Counted from the stretch's first letter, positions 7,304 to 16,973 are shown. The stretch: 64,000 nucleotides of DNA from Pseudomonas putida (GCF_002741075.1 NZ_CP016634.1:3440001-3504000), one strand, 5' to 3'. The notes: generated by a model not told the origin, from the sequence alone. A program made the numbers and translations.

Positions 7304-9288
7304 GCAGTCGCTCCAGACATGCCCAGGACATCACGTACCCGGGCCTTGACCTTGACGCGATAGCGTCGGTCGAGAGCCGCCAAAAAACCACCCAGTGCGG
7401 TCAGCAGACCACCCAGCCAGATCCAGCGGACATAAGGCTTGATATGCACCCGCACCGCCCAAGCCCCATTGTCCAGCGGCTCGCCGAGGGCGACATACAA
7501 ATCGCGGGTGAAGCCGGCATCGATACCGGCCTCGGTCATCATCGATTGCTGCACCGTATAGAGGCGCTTCTCCGGGTGCAGCACGGTCACTTCGCGGCCA
7601 TCACGGCTGACCCGGACCGTGCCCTTGTCGGAGATGAAGTTCGGCCCTTCGAAGTGCTTGGCCCCCTCGAACAGGAAGTGATAGCCACCCAGCTCCACGC
7701 TTTCACCCGGGGCCATGCGCAGGTCGCGCTCGGCGCTGTTGCTACTCGCCAGCACCACGCCCAGGGCGCACACCGCCAGGCCCAGGTGCGCCAGCTGCAT
7801 GCCCCAGTAGCTGCGCGACAGCCCGCGCAGCCCTTTGGCCAAGCCCTTGTGGCGGGTCTTGTCGAGGATGTCGCGAATACCGGCGAGCACCACCCAGGCG
7901 GCCAGGGCGAAGGCGCTCAGGGCAGGCCATTCGAAATCGTCGACGATCAACCCCGCGACCGGCGCCAGGAGGGCGCTGCCGATCAACACCGGGGTCATCA
8001 TGCCCATCAGCCACTTGCCAGGGGTGTCTTTCCAGCGCACCACCACACCGATGCCCAGCACCACCATCAGCAACGCCATCAGCGGCAGGAACAACGCATC
8101 GAAGTAAGGCGGGCCGACCGACAGCTTGGCCCCGGTCAAGGCATCGAGCACCAGCGGGTAGAGGGTACCGAGCAGAATCATCGATGCGGCCACCACCAAC
8201 ACCAGGTTGTTGGCCAGCAGCAGCGTTTCCCGCGACCACAGGGCAAAGCCCACCTGGCTCTTGACTACAGGCGCTCGAAACGCGAACAGGGCCAGCGACC
8301 CTCCCACCACGAAGAGCAGGAAGATGAGAATGAACACACCGCGCGAGGGGTCGGCAGCAAAGGCATGCACCGAGGTCAGCACCCCGGAGCGCACCAGGAA
8401 GGTACCCAGCAGGCTGAGCGAGAACGCGGCGATAGCCAGCAGTACCGTCCAGCTCTTGAACACCCCGCGCTTTTCCGTGACGGCCAGCGAGTGGATCAAC
8501 GCCGTGCCCACCAGCCAGGGCATGAACGAGGCGTTTTCCACCGGATCCCAGAACCACCAGCCGCCCCAGCCCAATTCGTAGTAGGCCCACCAGGAACCCA
8601 GGGTGATCCCCACGCCGAGGAAGGCCCAGGCGACGATGGTCCAAGGCCGCGACCAGCGCGCCCAAGCCGCATCCAGACGCCCACCGAGCAGTGCGGCAAT
8701 GGCGAAGGCGAATGCTACCGAGAAGCCCACGTAGCCCATGTACAGCATCGGCGGGTGAACGATCAGGCCAAAGTCCTGTAGCAATGGATTGAGGTCGCGT
8801 CCGTCAGTGGGCACCTGCGGCAGCAGGCGCTCGAAGGGGTTGGAGGTGACGATCAGGAACGACAGGAAACCCACGCTGATCATGCCCATCACCGCCAGCA
8901 CGCGGGCGAGCATTACCTGCGGCAACTGACGCGAGAACACCGAGACGGCGAAGGTCCAGCCACCGAGAATCAACGCCCAGAGCAGCAGCGAGCCTTCGTG
9001 GGCACCCCAGACCGCACTGAACTTGTAGTACCAGGGCAAGGCGCTGTTGGAGTTGCTGGCCACGTAGGCGACCGAGAAGTTGTCAGTCATGAAGGCATGG
9101 GTCAGGCAGGCAAAGGCGAACGCCAGGAAAGCGAACTGCCCCCAGGCCGCAGGCCGCGCCAGGCTCATCCACAGGCTGTCGCCGCGCCAGGCACCGAGCA
9201 GCGGCACGCTGGCCTGGACCGCGGCGAAGCAGATCGCCAGGATCATCGACAGTTGCCCCAGCTCCGGGATCACCAATGCCGCGTTCAT
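7300..9288 (-). CDS. ccmF: Haem lyase CcmF
   Basis: A 662-residue polytopic membrane protein. The signature tryptophan-rich WWD segment is present ([12 protein letters not shown], residues 241-252), with conserved histidines in [11 protein letters not shown] (H178) and [12 protein letters not shown] large periplasmic loop lies before the last helix near residue 625. CcmF takes haem from holo-CcmE and attaches it to CXXCH cysteines of apocytochrome c. Its length is normal for the family. It overlaps ccmE and ccmG by 4 bases each. Confidence 0.97.
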   Translation of the reverse strand: MNAALVIPELGQLSMILAICFAAVQASVPLLGAWRGDSLWMSLARPAAWGQFAFLAFAFACLTHAFMTDNFSVAYVASNSNSALPWYYKFSAVWGAHEGSLLLWALILGGWTFAVSVFSRQLPQVMLARVLAVMGMISVGFLSFLIVTSNPFERLLPQVPTDGRDLNPLLQDFGLIVHPPMLYMGYVGFSVAFAFAIAALLGGRLDAAWARWSRPWTIVAWAFLGVGITLGSWWAYYELGWGGWWFWDPVENASFMPWLVGTALIHSLAVTEKRGVFKSWTVLLAIAAFSLSLLGTFLVRSGVLTSVHAFAADPSRGVFILIFLLFVVGGSLALFAFRAPVVKSQVGFALWSRETLLLANNLVLVVAASMILLGTLYPLVLDALTGAKLSVGPPYFDALFLPLMALLMVVLGIGVVVRWKDTPGKWLMGMMTPVLIGSALLAPVAGLIVDDFEWPALSAFALAAWVVLAGIRDILDKTRHKGLAKGLRGLSRSYWGMQLAHLGLAVCALGVVLASSNSAERDLRMAPGESVELGGYHFLFEGAKHFEGPNFISDKGTVRVSRDGREVTVLHPEKRLYTVQQSMMTEAGIDAGFTRDLYVALGEPLDNGAWAVRVHIKPYVRWIWLGGLLTALGGFLAALDRRYRVKVKARVRDVLGMSGATA

Positions 9289-9740
9289 GGCTTGGGCTCC
9301 GCACTGGTCGCGGCCTGGCCGCTTTCCTTCAGGGCCTTGGTAACCTCTGGCGGCATGTATTTCTCATCGTGTTTGGCCAGGACCTCGTCGGCCACCACCA
9401 CGCCGTCGGCGTTGAGTTTGCCCAGGGCGACGATGCCCTGCCCCTCACGGAACAGATCGGGCAGGATGCCGCGATAGGTGATCGGCACCGACTTGTTGAA
9501 GTCAGTGACCACGAAGCGCACATCCAGCGAATCGGAGGAGCGCTGCACCGAGCCTTTCTCGACCATGCCGCCGGCGCGGATGCGCGTGTCCAGCGGCGCC
9601 TCGCCATTGGCGATCTGGGTCGGGGTATAGAACAGGTTGATGTTCTGCTGCAGGGCGCTCAGCGCAAAGCCCACGGCGATGGCGACACCGACCAGCAGGC
9701 CCAGGATGAGGAACAGGCGTTTCTTGCGCTGAGGATTCAC
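9285..9740 (-). CDS. ccmE: Haem chaperone CcmE
   Basis: A 151-residue protein with an N-terminal membrane anchor (residues 9-29) and an OB-fold periplasmic domain. The haem-binding HXXXY motif is visible as H124-D-E-K-Y128, where the histidine carries the transient covalent haem. CcmE receives haem from the CcmABCD complex and passes it to CcmF. It overlaps ccmD and ccmF by 4 bases. Confidence 0.97.
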   Translation of the reverse strand: MNPQRKKRLFLILGLLVGVAIAVGFALSALQQNINLFYTPTQIANGEAPLDTRIRAGGMVEKGSVQRSSDSLDVRFVVTDFNKSVPITYRGILPDLFREGQGIVALGKLNADGVVVADEVLAKHDEKYMPPEVTKALKESGQAATSAEPKP

Positions 9741-9913
9741 TGGTTGTTCTCCCGGCGCAGACGACGCGCCTCTTCTTGCAGGTAGCGGCGCCGGGCTATC
9801 AGCGGTGCGGCGACATTGAGCGCCAGCACCGCCAGGCAGATGCCGTAAGCCGACCAGACGTACAGGCCATGGTGCCCCATGGCCAGAAAATCATTGAAAG
9901 AAGCGAAGCTCAT
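9737..9913 (-). CDS. ccmD: Haem exporter protein CcmD
   Basis: A 58-residue protein with one membrane helix (about residues 18-36) and a strongly basic C-terminus ([14 protein letters not shown]), as in CcmD, which stabilises the CcmC-CcmE interaction and releases holo-CcmE. I chose the ATG at 9911-9913 because it overlaps the ccmC stop in an ATGA junction. The longer frame to 9961 runs into ccmC and has no start signal. Confidence 0.93.
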   Translation of the reverse strand: MSFASFNDFLAMGHHGLYVWSAYGICLAVLALNVAAPLIARRRYLQEEARRLRRENNQ

Positions 9914-10677
9914 CGCGCGGCCCTCCGACCCAGGCTGTTCAACACTTCCTCCCTGACCCAACTGGCGCGCGCCTCGCGTTTGAGCACTTCAAGGCGCATG
10001 CGCAGCAACAGTACCGCGCCGAAGAAACAGTAGAAACCCAATACCGTGAGCAGCAGCGGCAACCACATTTGCGAAGGCATTGCCGGCTTCTCGGTCAGGG
10101 TGAAGGTGGCGCCCTGGTGAAGGGTATTCCACCACTCCACCGAGTACTTGATGATCGGGATGTTCACCACGCCGACGATCGCCAGGACCGCGCAGGCCTT
10201 GGCCGCGCTGTCGCGATTGCTGATCGCCTGGCCCAGGGCGATGATGCCGAAGTACAGGAACAGCAGGATGAGCATGGACGTCAGTCGGGCGTCCCAGACC
10301 CACCAACTGCCCCAGGTCGGCTTGCCCCAGATCGCCCCGGTGACCAGCGCCACGGCGGTCATCCAGGCACCGATGGGCGCCGCGCACTGCACGGCCACAT
10401 CCGCCAGTTTCATCTTCCACACCAACCCCACCACGCCAGCCACCGCCAGCAGCACATAGCAGGACTGGGCCAGCATCGCGGCCGGGACGTGGATGTAGAT
10501 GATCCGGAAGCTGTTGCCCTGCTGGTAATCCTGCGGAGCGAAGGCCAGGCCCCAGGTGATGCCGACCAACAGCAGGAGAATGGCGCACCCGCTCAGCCAG
10601 GGCAGCATGCGGCCACTGATGGCATAGAACCATTTGGGGGAACCCAGCTTGTGGAACCACGTCCAGCTTATCTTCAT
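9910..10677 (-). CDS. ccmC: Haem delivery protein CcmC
   Basis: A 255-residue membrane protein with six predicted helices. The WWD motif is [12 protein letters not shown], and flanking conserved histidines lie in YIHVPAAM and in WWNTLHQG. With these it presents haem to CcmE. A TTG codon lies directly before the ATG; I use the ATG at 10675-10677. A 46-base gap separates it from ccmB, the only clear break in an otherwise overlapping operon. Confidence 0.96.
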   Translation of the reverse strand: MKISWTWFHKLGSPKWFYAISGRMLPWLSGCAILLLLVGITWGLAFAPQDYQQGNSFRIIYIHVPAAMLAQSCYVLLAVAGVVGLVWKMKLADVAVQCAAPIGAWMTAVALVTGAIWGKPTWGSWWVWDARLTSMLILLFLYFGIIALGQAISNRDSAAKACAVLAIVGVVNIPIIKYSVEWWNTLHQGATFTLTEKPAMPSQMWLPLLLTVLGFYCFFGAVLLLRMRLEVLKREARASWVREEVLNSLGRRAAR

Positions 10678-10723
10678 CAAGGTACATCCACGGTATTTGC
10701 CGGGCTTGGGAGCCCGGGACTCG

Positions 10724-11392
10724 TTATTCGCCGACGCTGATCTTCAGGCCGGCCGCTATCGCAAAAGGTGCCAGTGTCACCGCCAGGGCCGTCAGGCTGG
10801 CCAGCCAGAGCAGGTGTCCGGTCGCCGGCATATTCTGCAACGCCGCCTGCAAGGCGCCACTGCCCAGGATCAATACCGGGATATACAGCGGCAGGATCAG
10901 CAGCGCCAATAGCAGGCCGCCCCGCTTGAGGCCGACGGTCAACGCCGCGCCCACCGCGCCCAGCAGGCTCAGCACCGGGGTTCCCAGCAGCAGTGAGCCC
11001 AGCAACACCGGCAGGCAAGCGGCCGGCAACCCCAGCATCAAGGCAAGCAATGGCGCCAACAATACCAGTGCCAAGCCGGAAAAGATCCAGTGTGCCAGCA
11101 CCTTGGCCAACACCAGCATTGACAGCGGATGCGGCGACAGCACCCACTGCTCCAGCGATCCATCCTCGAAGTCGCTGCGAAACAGGCCGTCCAGCGACAG
11201 CAATACGGCCAGCAATGCCGCGACCCAGACCAAGCCGGGCGACAAGGTTTGCAACAATTGTGTCTCAGGACCGACCGCCAATGGGAACAAGGCGACGACT
11301 ATCGCGAAGAACACCAACGGGTTGGCCAGCTCCGCCGGGCGGCGGCACAACAGACGCGCTTCGCGGCGCAGCAACAGGATGAATACGCTCAT
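10724..11392 (-). CDS. ccmB: Haem exporter permease CcmB
   Basis: A 222-residue membrane protein with six hydrophobic helices. Typical CcmB features are the N-terminal [20 protein letters not shown] and the segment [16 protein letters not shown]. It forms the ABC-transporter complex with CcmA (ATPase) and CcmC/D that drives release of holo-CcmE. The start ATG 11390-11392 overlaps the ccmA stop by 4 bases. The in-frame extension to 11719 lies inside ccmA and is not used. Confidence 0.96.
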   Translation of the reverse strand: MSVFILLLRREARLLCRRPAELANPLVFFAIVVALFPLAVGPETQLLQTLSPGLVWVAALLAVLLSLDGLFRSDFEDGSLEQWVLSPHPLSMLVLAKVLAHWIFSGLALVLLAPLLALMLGLPAACLPVLLGSLLLGTPVLSLLGAVGAALTVGLKRGGLLLALLILPLYIPVLILGSGALQAALQNMPATGHLLWLASLTALAVTLAPFAIAAGLKISVGE

Positions 11393-12021
11393 GCCGCCCA
11401 CTGCCCCAGGTTCAGTTCTCGATAACCCGATGGCTTGCGCTCGAGGTTGTGATGAGTGGTCAACACCACGGTGCCGCCCTGCTCGCAATGGGCCGCCAGG
11501 TGGGCCTCCAGTTGGGCAACGCCTTGCTTGTCCAGAGCCGTGAAGGGTTCGTCGAGGATCCACAGCGGGGGGCAGTCCAGATACAGGCGCGCCAAAGCCA
11601 CGCGGCGCTGCTGGCCGGCCGACAGGGTATGGCAGGGCACATCCTCGAACCCACGTAGGCCCACGGCCTCCAACGCCTGCCAAATGGCCTCGACAGTGGC
11701 GGGCTGATGCAAGGCGCACAGCCAGGCGAGGTTCTCTTCAGCGGTGAGCAGGTCCTTGATGCCGGCGGCGTGACCAATCCATAGCAGGATGCTGGCCAGG
11801 GCATGACGCTGCTCGACCAACGGTTGGCCATTGAGCAGGATCTGACCCGCGGTGGGCTGCATCAGACCCGCCAGCAAACGCAACAGGCTTGTCTTGCCAC
11901 TGCCGTTTGGGCCACTGATCTGCAGCATGTCACCGGGCCGCAACTGGAAATCCAGATGCTCGAAGAGCAATCGCCAGTCGCGCTCGCAGGCCAGGCCCGC
12001 GGCTTGGAGATGAAGGGTCAC
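11389..12021 (-). CDS. ccmA: Haem exporter ATPase CcmA
   Basis: A 210-residue ABC ATPase. Walker A is GPNGSGKT (residues 37-44), the signature is LSAGQQRR, Walker B is LWILDEP, and the switch histidine lies in LTTHH. It powers the CcmAB complex in cytochrome c maturation. The start is GTG at 12019-12021, with AAAAGGCGA upstream. It is the first gene of the ccm operon and is divergent from the FliK-like gene at 12205, so 12022-12204 must hold the ccm promoter, though I cannot point to a clear -35/-10. Confidence 0.96.
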   Translation of the reverse strand: MTLHLQAAGLACERDWRLLFEHLDFQLRPGDMLQISGPNGSGKTSLLRLLAGLMQPTAGQILLNGQPLVEQRHALASILLWIGHAAGIKDLLTAEENLAWLCALHQPATVEAIWQALEAVGLRGFEDVPCHTLSAGQQRRVALARLYLDCPPLWILDEPFTALDKQGVAQLEAHLAAHCEQGGTVVLTTHHNLERKPSGYRELNLGQWAA

Positions 12022-12111
12022 GGTTTCGCCTTTTCAATGTTGGGTTCAGCGCTGCGCAGCCGTAGACCGCGCGAACCCTCGCTGAACCCCAGTGTCTCAA
12101 GTCGCCCCGGT

Positions 12112-12133
12112 CACTGCCGTTATAGTGGCAGTG
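12112..12133. promoter_or_regulatory. Inverted repeat in the ccmA/fliK-like divergent region
   Basis: CACTGCC (12112-12118) and GGCAGTG (12127-12133) are perfect inverted arms around GTTATAGT. They lie in the 183-base region between the divergent ccmA and FliK-like genes. It could be an operator or overlap a promoter (TATAGT resembles a -10). No regulator is assigned. Confidence 0.4.
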
Positions 12134-12192
12134 GTGGACGGCGGGCATTATTACATGCGACGTCTCGCTGCCAAGAGGGCGGGTCCGACAGG

Positions 12193-12202
12193 TTGTATAC
12201 AA
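12193..12202. promoter_or_regulatory. TTGTATACAA palindrome beside a start codon
   Basis: A perfect 10-base palindrome ends 2 bases before the ATG (12205) of the FliK-like gene. Similar TTGTATACAA boxes are half-site consensus sequences of FCD-type GntR regulators, so it may be an operator. It could equally be chance. It replaces the place where a Shine-Dalgarno would be expected, and none is clear here. Confidence 0.35.
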
Positions 12203-12204
12203 TC

Positions 12205-13770
12205 ATGACTGAAATCAATAGTCTCAGCGCACAAACCGCGTTAAGCCTCCAAGCGGGCAAGGCGGCGGTTACCGGCGAGCTGCTGCGCCTGTTGCAGCCG
12301 CAGCCGGGCCTGATGGCACCGGGCGAGGCCGCCCGGGCTGAGGTATTGTCCCTGCGCCAGGTGGGACTGGACTTTCAACTGCTGCTACGCCTGACCTTGG
12401 CCAACGGCAACCAGACCCAACTGCAGGCCAGCGCCAGCCAGCCCCTGCCCCCGGGCAGCCAGGTGACCGTCACCCAGACCGACAGCAACCGTCTGGGCAT
12501 CCTGGTGCAACAGGCCAACGCCAACAACATCGCGACCCTCACCCAGCTCGACACCGCGAAGGTTCCCGTCGGGACCCTGCTGCAAGGTAAAGTCCTGACC
12601 AGCCAGTTGTTGCCGCAGAATCCCGGCGAGGTTGCCAGCTTCCGCTCACTGGTCAGTCTGCTCAACAGCGCCCAGGCCGGTGCCACCCTGACCATCGACA
12701 GCCCCCGCCCACTGGCGGTGGGCAGCCTGCTCAGCGCGCTGGTGCAGGGCGACCAGTCGTTGCGTTTCGTGCCTTTGAGCGGCCGTCAGGACCAACTGGC
12801 GATTGCCCAACAGCTCGCGACCCAGCAAAGCCGCCAGGCGTCGTTGTCTGGCCTGCTCAATGCCGTTCAGCAAATCGCCAACAACCCCGACGCCAATGCC
12901 GAGCTCAAGGCCAGCGCCGAGCGCCTGCTGGCCAGCCTGCCGGATGCCCGCCAGCTCGGCGATGCCAAGGCCCTCGCCCAGGCCCTGAACAACAGCGGCG
13001 CGTTCCTCGAGGCCAAGCTGCTTGGCGGCGCGGCGACAGGCCTTGCGCCAGACCTCAAGGCACAGGTGATCCGCTTGGTGGCCCAAGCGTTTCCCGACCT
13101 GCCTGCCAGCGCGCTGCAAAGCCCGGCAACGGCTGGCGCGCTTGCCCAGGCATTCCCGGCCTTGGCCCGTAGCGCCTTGGGCATGCTCGACCGAAACTGC
13201 CCCAGACCCCAACCCGGGGGCTTTCCCCTACCTTCACGCCTGCTACAGAGCCTGGAAGCCGAAGGCGATCTGCAGCAGTTACTGCGCCTGGCCGCCGCCG
13301 CCATCTCACGCCTGCAAAGCCACCAGTTGGCCAGCCTGCAGCAGACCGGCGTCACTGAGAACGGCAACCTGCAGACCACCTGGCAGACCGAGATCCCCAT
13401 CCGCCATGGCCAGGATTTCGTGCCGTTGCAGATCAAGCTGCAACAAGAGGAAACCCCGGAGCAACAGACCGACCCTGGGCGCCACGAGCGCGATCCGCTG
13501 GAGTCGCTGTGGCGTATCGAGCTGGCGTTCGACCTCCCTCCCCTTGGCCCGCTGCAGGTCCAGGCTCAACTGAGCCAGGGCCGGTTGTCCGGACAGCTGT
13601 GGGCGGAGCATCCACATACCGCGCAACTGATCGACCGTCAGTTGGGCGAGTTGCGCGAGCGCCTGGTGGCCCGCGGCCTGGATGTCGGCGACCTGGAATG
13701 CCACCCGGGCACGCCTCCACACGGGCCGCGCACACGGCTGGAACAACGCTGGGTGGACGAAAACGCATGA
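12205..13770 (+). CDS. Second FliK-like protein (hook-length-control C-terminal domain)
   Basis: A 521-residue protein starting MTEINSLSAQ. Residues 1-370 are Gln/Ala/Leu-rich and low in complexity. The C-terminal part (about 400-510) resembles the FliK C-terminal domain: WRIELAFDLPPLGPLQVQAQ, then LSGQLWAEHPHTAQLIDRQL and a final ERLVARGLDVGDLECH. FliK stops rod/hook export through FlhB, but a canonical fliK exists at 36838-38109, so this is a paralogue of unproven role. It overlaps the next gene, an FlhB C-terminal-like protein, by 4 bases (ATGA), which links the pair functionally. It stands divergent from ccmA on the plus strand. Confidence 0.85.
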   Translation: MTEINSLSAQTALSLQAGKAAVTGELLRLLQPQPGLMAPGEAARAEVLSLRQVGLDFQLLLRLTLANGNQTQLQASASQPLPPGSQVTVTQTDSNRLGILVQQANANNIATLTQLDTAKVPVGTLLQGKVLTSQLLPQNPGEVASFRSLVSLLNSAQAGATLTIDSPRPLAVGSLLSALVQGDQSLRFVPLSGRQDQLAIAQQLATQQSRQASLSGLLNAVQQIANNPDANAELKASAERLLASLPDARQLGDAKALAQALNNSGAFLEAKLLGGAATGLAPDLKAQVIRLVAQAFPDLPASALQSPATAGALAQAFPALARSALGMLDRNCPRPQPGGFPLPSRLLQSLEAEGDLQQLLRLAAAAISRLQSHQLASLQQTGVTENGNLQTTWQTEIPIRHGQDFVPLQIKLQQEETPEQQTDPGRHERDPLESLWRIELAFDLPPLGPLQVQAQLSQGRLSGQLWAEHPHTAQLIDRQLGELRERLVARGLDVGDLECHPGTPPHGPRTRLEQRWVDENA

Positions 13771-14114
13771 AAGACAAGCAATCACGCCAGGCCATTGCGC
13801 TGAGCTACGACGGCCAGCAGGCCCCGACCCTGAGCGCCAAAGGCGACGATGAGTTGGCCGAGGCCATCCTTGCAATCGCCCGCGAGCATGAAGTGCCAAT
13901 CTACGAAAACGCCGAGCTGGTACGCCTGCTGGCGCGACTGGAACTGGGCGAGCAGATCCCCGAGGCGCTGTACCTGACCATCGCCGAAATCATCGCCTTC
14001 GCCTGGCAACTGAGGGGCAAAGTCCCTGTGGGCTTTTATGACGAACCATCCGCCGAGCGCGACATCACCCCGATGCTCCTGCGCCTGCCGGCCTCACCCG
14101 ATATAACTAAGTAG
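13767..14114 (+). CDS. Small FlhB C-terminal-domain-like protein
   Basis: A 115-residue cytoplasmic protein matching only the part of FlhB downstream of its autocleavage site: KGDDELAEAILAIAREHEVP, IYENAELVRLLARLELGEQIP and YLTIAEIIAFAW. The transmembrane half and the NPTH cleavage motif (present in the full flhB at 31288-32430) are missing. The domain is the docking platform for export substrates and FliK in flagellar type III export. It overlaps the FliK-like gene by 4 bases and may be its partner. Small FlhB-C paralogues of this type are known near flagellar loci, with poorly defined roles. Confidence 0.88.
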   Translation: MKDKQSRQAIALSYDGQQAPTLSAKGDDELAEAILAIAREHEVPIYENAELVRLLARLELGEQIPEALYLTIAEIIAFAWQLRGKVPVGFYDEPSAERDITPMLLRLPASPDITK

Positions 14115-14176
14115 CGCTGGTACGCCCGCGAGGCAGGGCATCGTGGCCCACTCCTCCATGCATTGGGTAACCCACG

Positions 14177-16912
14177 ATGAATCCGCTATCTGTAAACGAC
14201 GCGGGCGTAAAATACGTTCGCGACCACCTGAGCCACTTTCCTCGTCCTGATCGCGCCGCCGCGGAGGCGATCCGCCAATGGGCGCGAGGCCGCGGGCTGT
14301 CCCTGGACCCGGACCGCTGCGACGTGGTGGTCCTGCACCACCAGTGGAGGCCAGGGACAGGCCGTGTCGCCGTCGTCGCGCAGAAAATGACACTGACCCA
14401 GGCCGTCCTGTCGAACTGGCAGGGTGAATCGGCCAATGACGTGATCGGGAGCGCCCTGGGTGCGCCTTGGGCCGGCGCCTTCCCCGACACCGACCGCCTC
14501 ACGCTGGTCGAGCAGCTGGATGCCGACAAGCGCCATGGCATCTACAACGGGCTGTTCCAGCAGACCACACCGCAAAAGTACACCCAGTCCACCCACATCC
14601 AGCTGCCTGCCGAGGACTTCCAGCACTTCATCGAGCACCTGGATTTCCATGCCGCCTACCGGACGATGCTGGATGATTACTGGGCCTCGCACCAGCACAG
14701 CCACCGCCTGTCGACGAAGATCGCGTTCATCGCCGCCTGCAACAAACAGGTGGCCGAAGGCAGTCTGTCCGATGCCGCGCGTCGACTCGTATGGCGCACC
14801 GCCGGGCTGGAGCATGCCTCCCCAATGCCACGGACACGGATGCTGAATGTCTATGGCTACGTATCGACCGACCTGCCCTACCTTCAGGACACCTCCAGCG
14901 GCCTGACGGTGCTGTACATCCCAGGCAACAGCTCGCCACTGCGAGAATTCGCCAACGAAGGCCTGATGCAGGACTGGTTTGCCGAACAGTGCCGAGACGC
15001 AGCCAAGCGCCTGGCACTCAGGCAGTTCTTCACCCTTGCAGATACCCCCGACGGCCTCGGCTACAGCGGCCTGGACACCGCGCTAGCAGGCCTTGGCGTC
15101 TATCCCGAGCTCCACAGGCTAGACCCTGATCGCCCTGGTTTTACCCGCAGCGGCCATTGGCCTGCTCGTGAATACATCAACTATCGGGCAGACCATTACA
15201 GCCCGGTACTGCAAGGAGACCTGTTCGCTGCCCTGACCGAATGCCAACGGCAACGCAGCTATGACGATGCCGATTTCATCATCACCAGTAACGACGAAGT
15301 GAACAAAAGCCGCTGGCGAGAATACCTGGCGTCGGCCATGAACCTGCTACTGCCCCTGACGTTCGTCTTTCCAAGCCTTGCGCCTCTGCTCGCAGCCGGC
15401 GGCATCGCCCAGTTCGGCCTTGGCCTGGACCAACTGCTCAATGCCCGCACCCAGAAGCAGAAGGCCCAAGGCACCGCAGATGTGGTCTACGGCCTGTTCA
15501 ATGCCCTGCCCCTGGCGACCCGCACCCTCGCCAAGGGCGCAGCCATGTTTCGCGCATTGAGTGATGATTTCATCGCGCCAGACGTTATCAACGGACGATG
15601 GGGCTACCCCCTGAGCCCGGTCAGCCCGCCACATCTGCCCGCGCCGGACGTCGCCCCTTACTTCCATGCCCCAGAGCCCATTGCTCCGTTGGCCGACGGT
15701 GACCAGGCGATCAGTGCCTTGGTCACCCGTACCCCCAGGTACAACGGCGACTTCGACCAGTTGAGCGCGCGCATCGACGGCGTCAGGACGGATATGGCCT
15801 ACAACTTGGAGCGCGACGTTTTCACCAGGCTGGAACATAACGACATCACCCCTACCGGCTATGTCGCACGCGTCGGCAGCCAAGACCTGGTGCCGGTCGC
15901 AAGGGGGCGGGAAGCTACCGACAGCATGCGCACGGCCAGCCTGCGAGCCCTGGGCGTCGACCTGCCACTGCCGGTAGACCTGCCGGCTAACCCAGGCGCG
16001 GATGCCGCTCCCATTCCCAAGCAGGTCTCCTGCCTCTGGGTCGGCGACAAGGTCATCGATTCCAGGCTGATGGCCAACCTTGCCAGCAATGCCAAGCGCC
16101 TACGCGACAGCCAGTACACCCTGCGCCTGTACCTGTCGAATGCGACCCCTGCCGTGTATGCCGAAAACCAGACACTGCTCGCCCAATATGCACCAGACCT
16201 AAGCGTGCTTCCCCTGGAGGAGCAAGCGTTCTTCCGCTCGTTTCGCCAGGGCAGTTACTACGCCCAGTACCAGGCCGCCCTGGACGGCAACGGCGGCGTT
16301 GCGCGCAACTACGCGTCGGCGTGCGACGTGTTGCGCTACCCGATGCTGTATCAGGAGGGCGGGTTGTACATGGATGTGGACGACTACCTGCTGGCACCGG
16401 GCGAGTACCCCCGCGTGATCAACGGCAAACCGGCAGGCAACCCGGGCGAAGCGATCGACACGCTGGCGCTCGTCACCACTGGCGACGGCCTGCTGCTCGC
16501 CCCGCCCATGGCCAACGAAAAGATGAGCATGTACTGCCTGTACAACTCCAGCCTCATCGGCAGCCACCCCGGCAACCCGACCTTGCTGGCGATCTCCGAG
16601 GAGATGCGTGCGCGATACCTGGCAGAGCCGGACTTCTATGACTACAGGCCCACCCTGGCCGAAGACCCCGCTGGCTTCTACCGTTATGCCGCGCGCCTGA
16701 GCCACATGACCGGACCGGCGCTGCTCACCGATGTGGTCGATCAGCGGCTCGCGCCCCTGAAGACCCTGCGACAGGTCATGAACCTCTATGGCATGCCGAT
16801 CGATGTAGGGCCTTTCATCGACATGGGGGCCTACCGCAACGCGATACGCCAATGGCTGCCACTGAACCGCACGGCCAGAGTCGGCGGGTTCCATTCCTGG
16901 GCCAGGGACTGA
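14177..16912 (+). CDS. Putative glycosyltransferase toxin (DUF6543-type N-terminus, TcdA/TcdB-type GT domain)
   Basis: A 911-residue protein with no signal peptide. Residues about 1-370 resemble the N-terminal domain of Pseudomonas dermonecrotic-toxin-like (DUF6543) proteins: FHAAYRTMLDDYW, KIAFIAACNKQVAEGSL, LNVYGYVSTDLPYL and VLYIPGNSSPLREF. A hydrophobic segment follows (about 388-418). Residues about 612-911 resemble the TcdA/TcdB glycosyltransferase fold: CLWVGDKVID (W621), ACDVLRY (D717, R720), GGLYMDVDD (Y731, DXD at D733/D735), YNSSLIG (N790) and a terminal HSW (S907, W908). D717, R720, D733 and D735 have the same spacing as TcdB D270, R273, D286 and D288. Clostridial toxins with this fold glucosylate small GTPases; the target here is unknown. 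It begins 62 bases after the FlhB-like gene, with a weak Shine-Dalgarno and no neighbouring immunity or secretion gene. Confidence 0.82.
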   Translation: MNPLSVNDAGVKYVRDHLSHFPRPDRAAAEAIRQWARGRGLSLDPDRCDVVVLHHQWRPGTGRVAVVAQKMTLTQAVLSNWQGESANDVIGSALGAPWAGAFPDTDRLTLVEQLDADKRHGIYNGLFQQTTPQKYTQSTHIQLPAEDFQHFIEHLDFHAAYRTMLDDYWASHQHSHRLSTKIAFIAACNKQVAEGSLSDAARRLVWRTAGLEHASPMPRTRMLNVYGYVSTDLPYLQDTSSGLTVLYIPGNSSPLREFANEGLMQDWFAEQCRDAAKRLALRQFFTLADTPDGLGYSGLDTALAGLGVYPELHRLDPDRPGFTRSGHWPAREYINYRADHYSPVLQGDLFAALTECQRQRSYDDADFIITSNDEVNKSRWREYLASAMNLLLPLTFVFPSLAPLLAAGGIAQFGLGLDQLLNARTQKQKAQGTADVVYGLFNALPLATRTLAKGAAMFRALSDDFIAPDVINGRWGYPLSPVSPPHLPAPDVAPYFHAPEPIAPLADGDQAISALVTRTPRYNGDFDQLSARIDGVRTDMAYNLERDVFTRLEHNDITPTGYVARVGSQDLVPVARGREATDSMRTASLRALGVDLPLPVDLPANPGADAAPIPKQVSCLWVGDKVIDSRLMANLASNAKRLRDSQYTLRLYLSNATPAVYAENQTLLAQYAPDLSVLPLEEQAFFRSFRQGSYYAQYQAALDGNGGVARNYASACDVLRYPMLYQEGGLYMDVDDYLLAPGEYPRVINGKPAGNPGEAIDTLALVTTGDGLLLAPPMANEKMSMYCLYNSSLIGSHPGNPTLLAISEEMRARYLAEPDFYDYRPTLAEDPAGFYRYAARLSHMTGPALLTDVVDQRLAPLKTLRQVMNLYGMPIDVGPFIDMGAYRNAIRQWLPLNRTARVGGFHSWARD

Positions 16913-16928
16913 CAGCCTCTCCAGGAAG

Positions 16929-16957
16929 CAAAAAAGCCCGCGCCAGGCGCGGGCTCT
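16929..16957 (-). terminator. Intrinsic terminator after the chemotaxis operon
   Basis: Stem AGCCCGCGC with GCGCGGGCT around a CAG loop (16935-16955). On the minus strand it is followed by six T residues (16930-16935 read in reverse), giving a good terminator after the DUF2802 gene, which stops at 16974. On the plus strand it lies just after the toxin stop (16910-16912) but has only a weak U-tract there. Confidence 0.85.
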
Positions 16958-16973
16958 TCAGGGTGAGGGTATT

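Noticed and set aside
7444..8781. A 445-codon plus-strand frame opposite ccmF
   Set aside because: Low-complexity His/Gln/Arg composition and complete overlap with a clear CcmF gene make it an antisense artefact.
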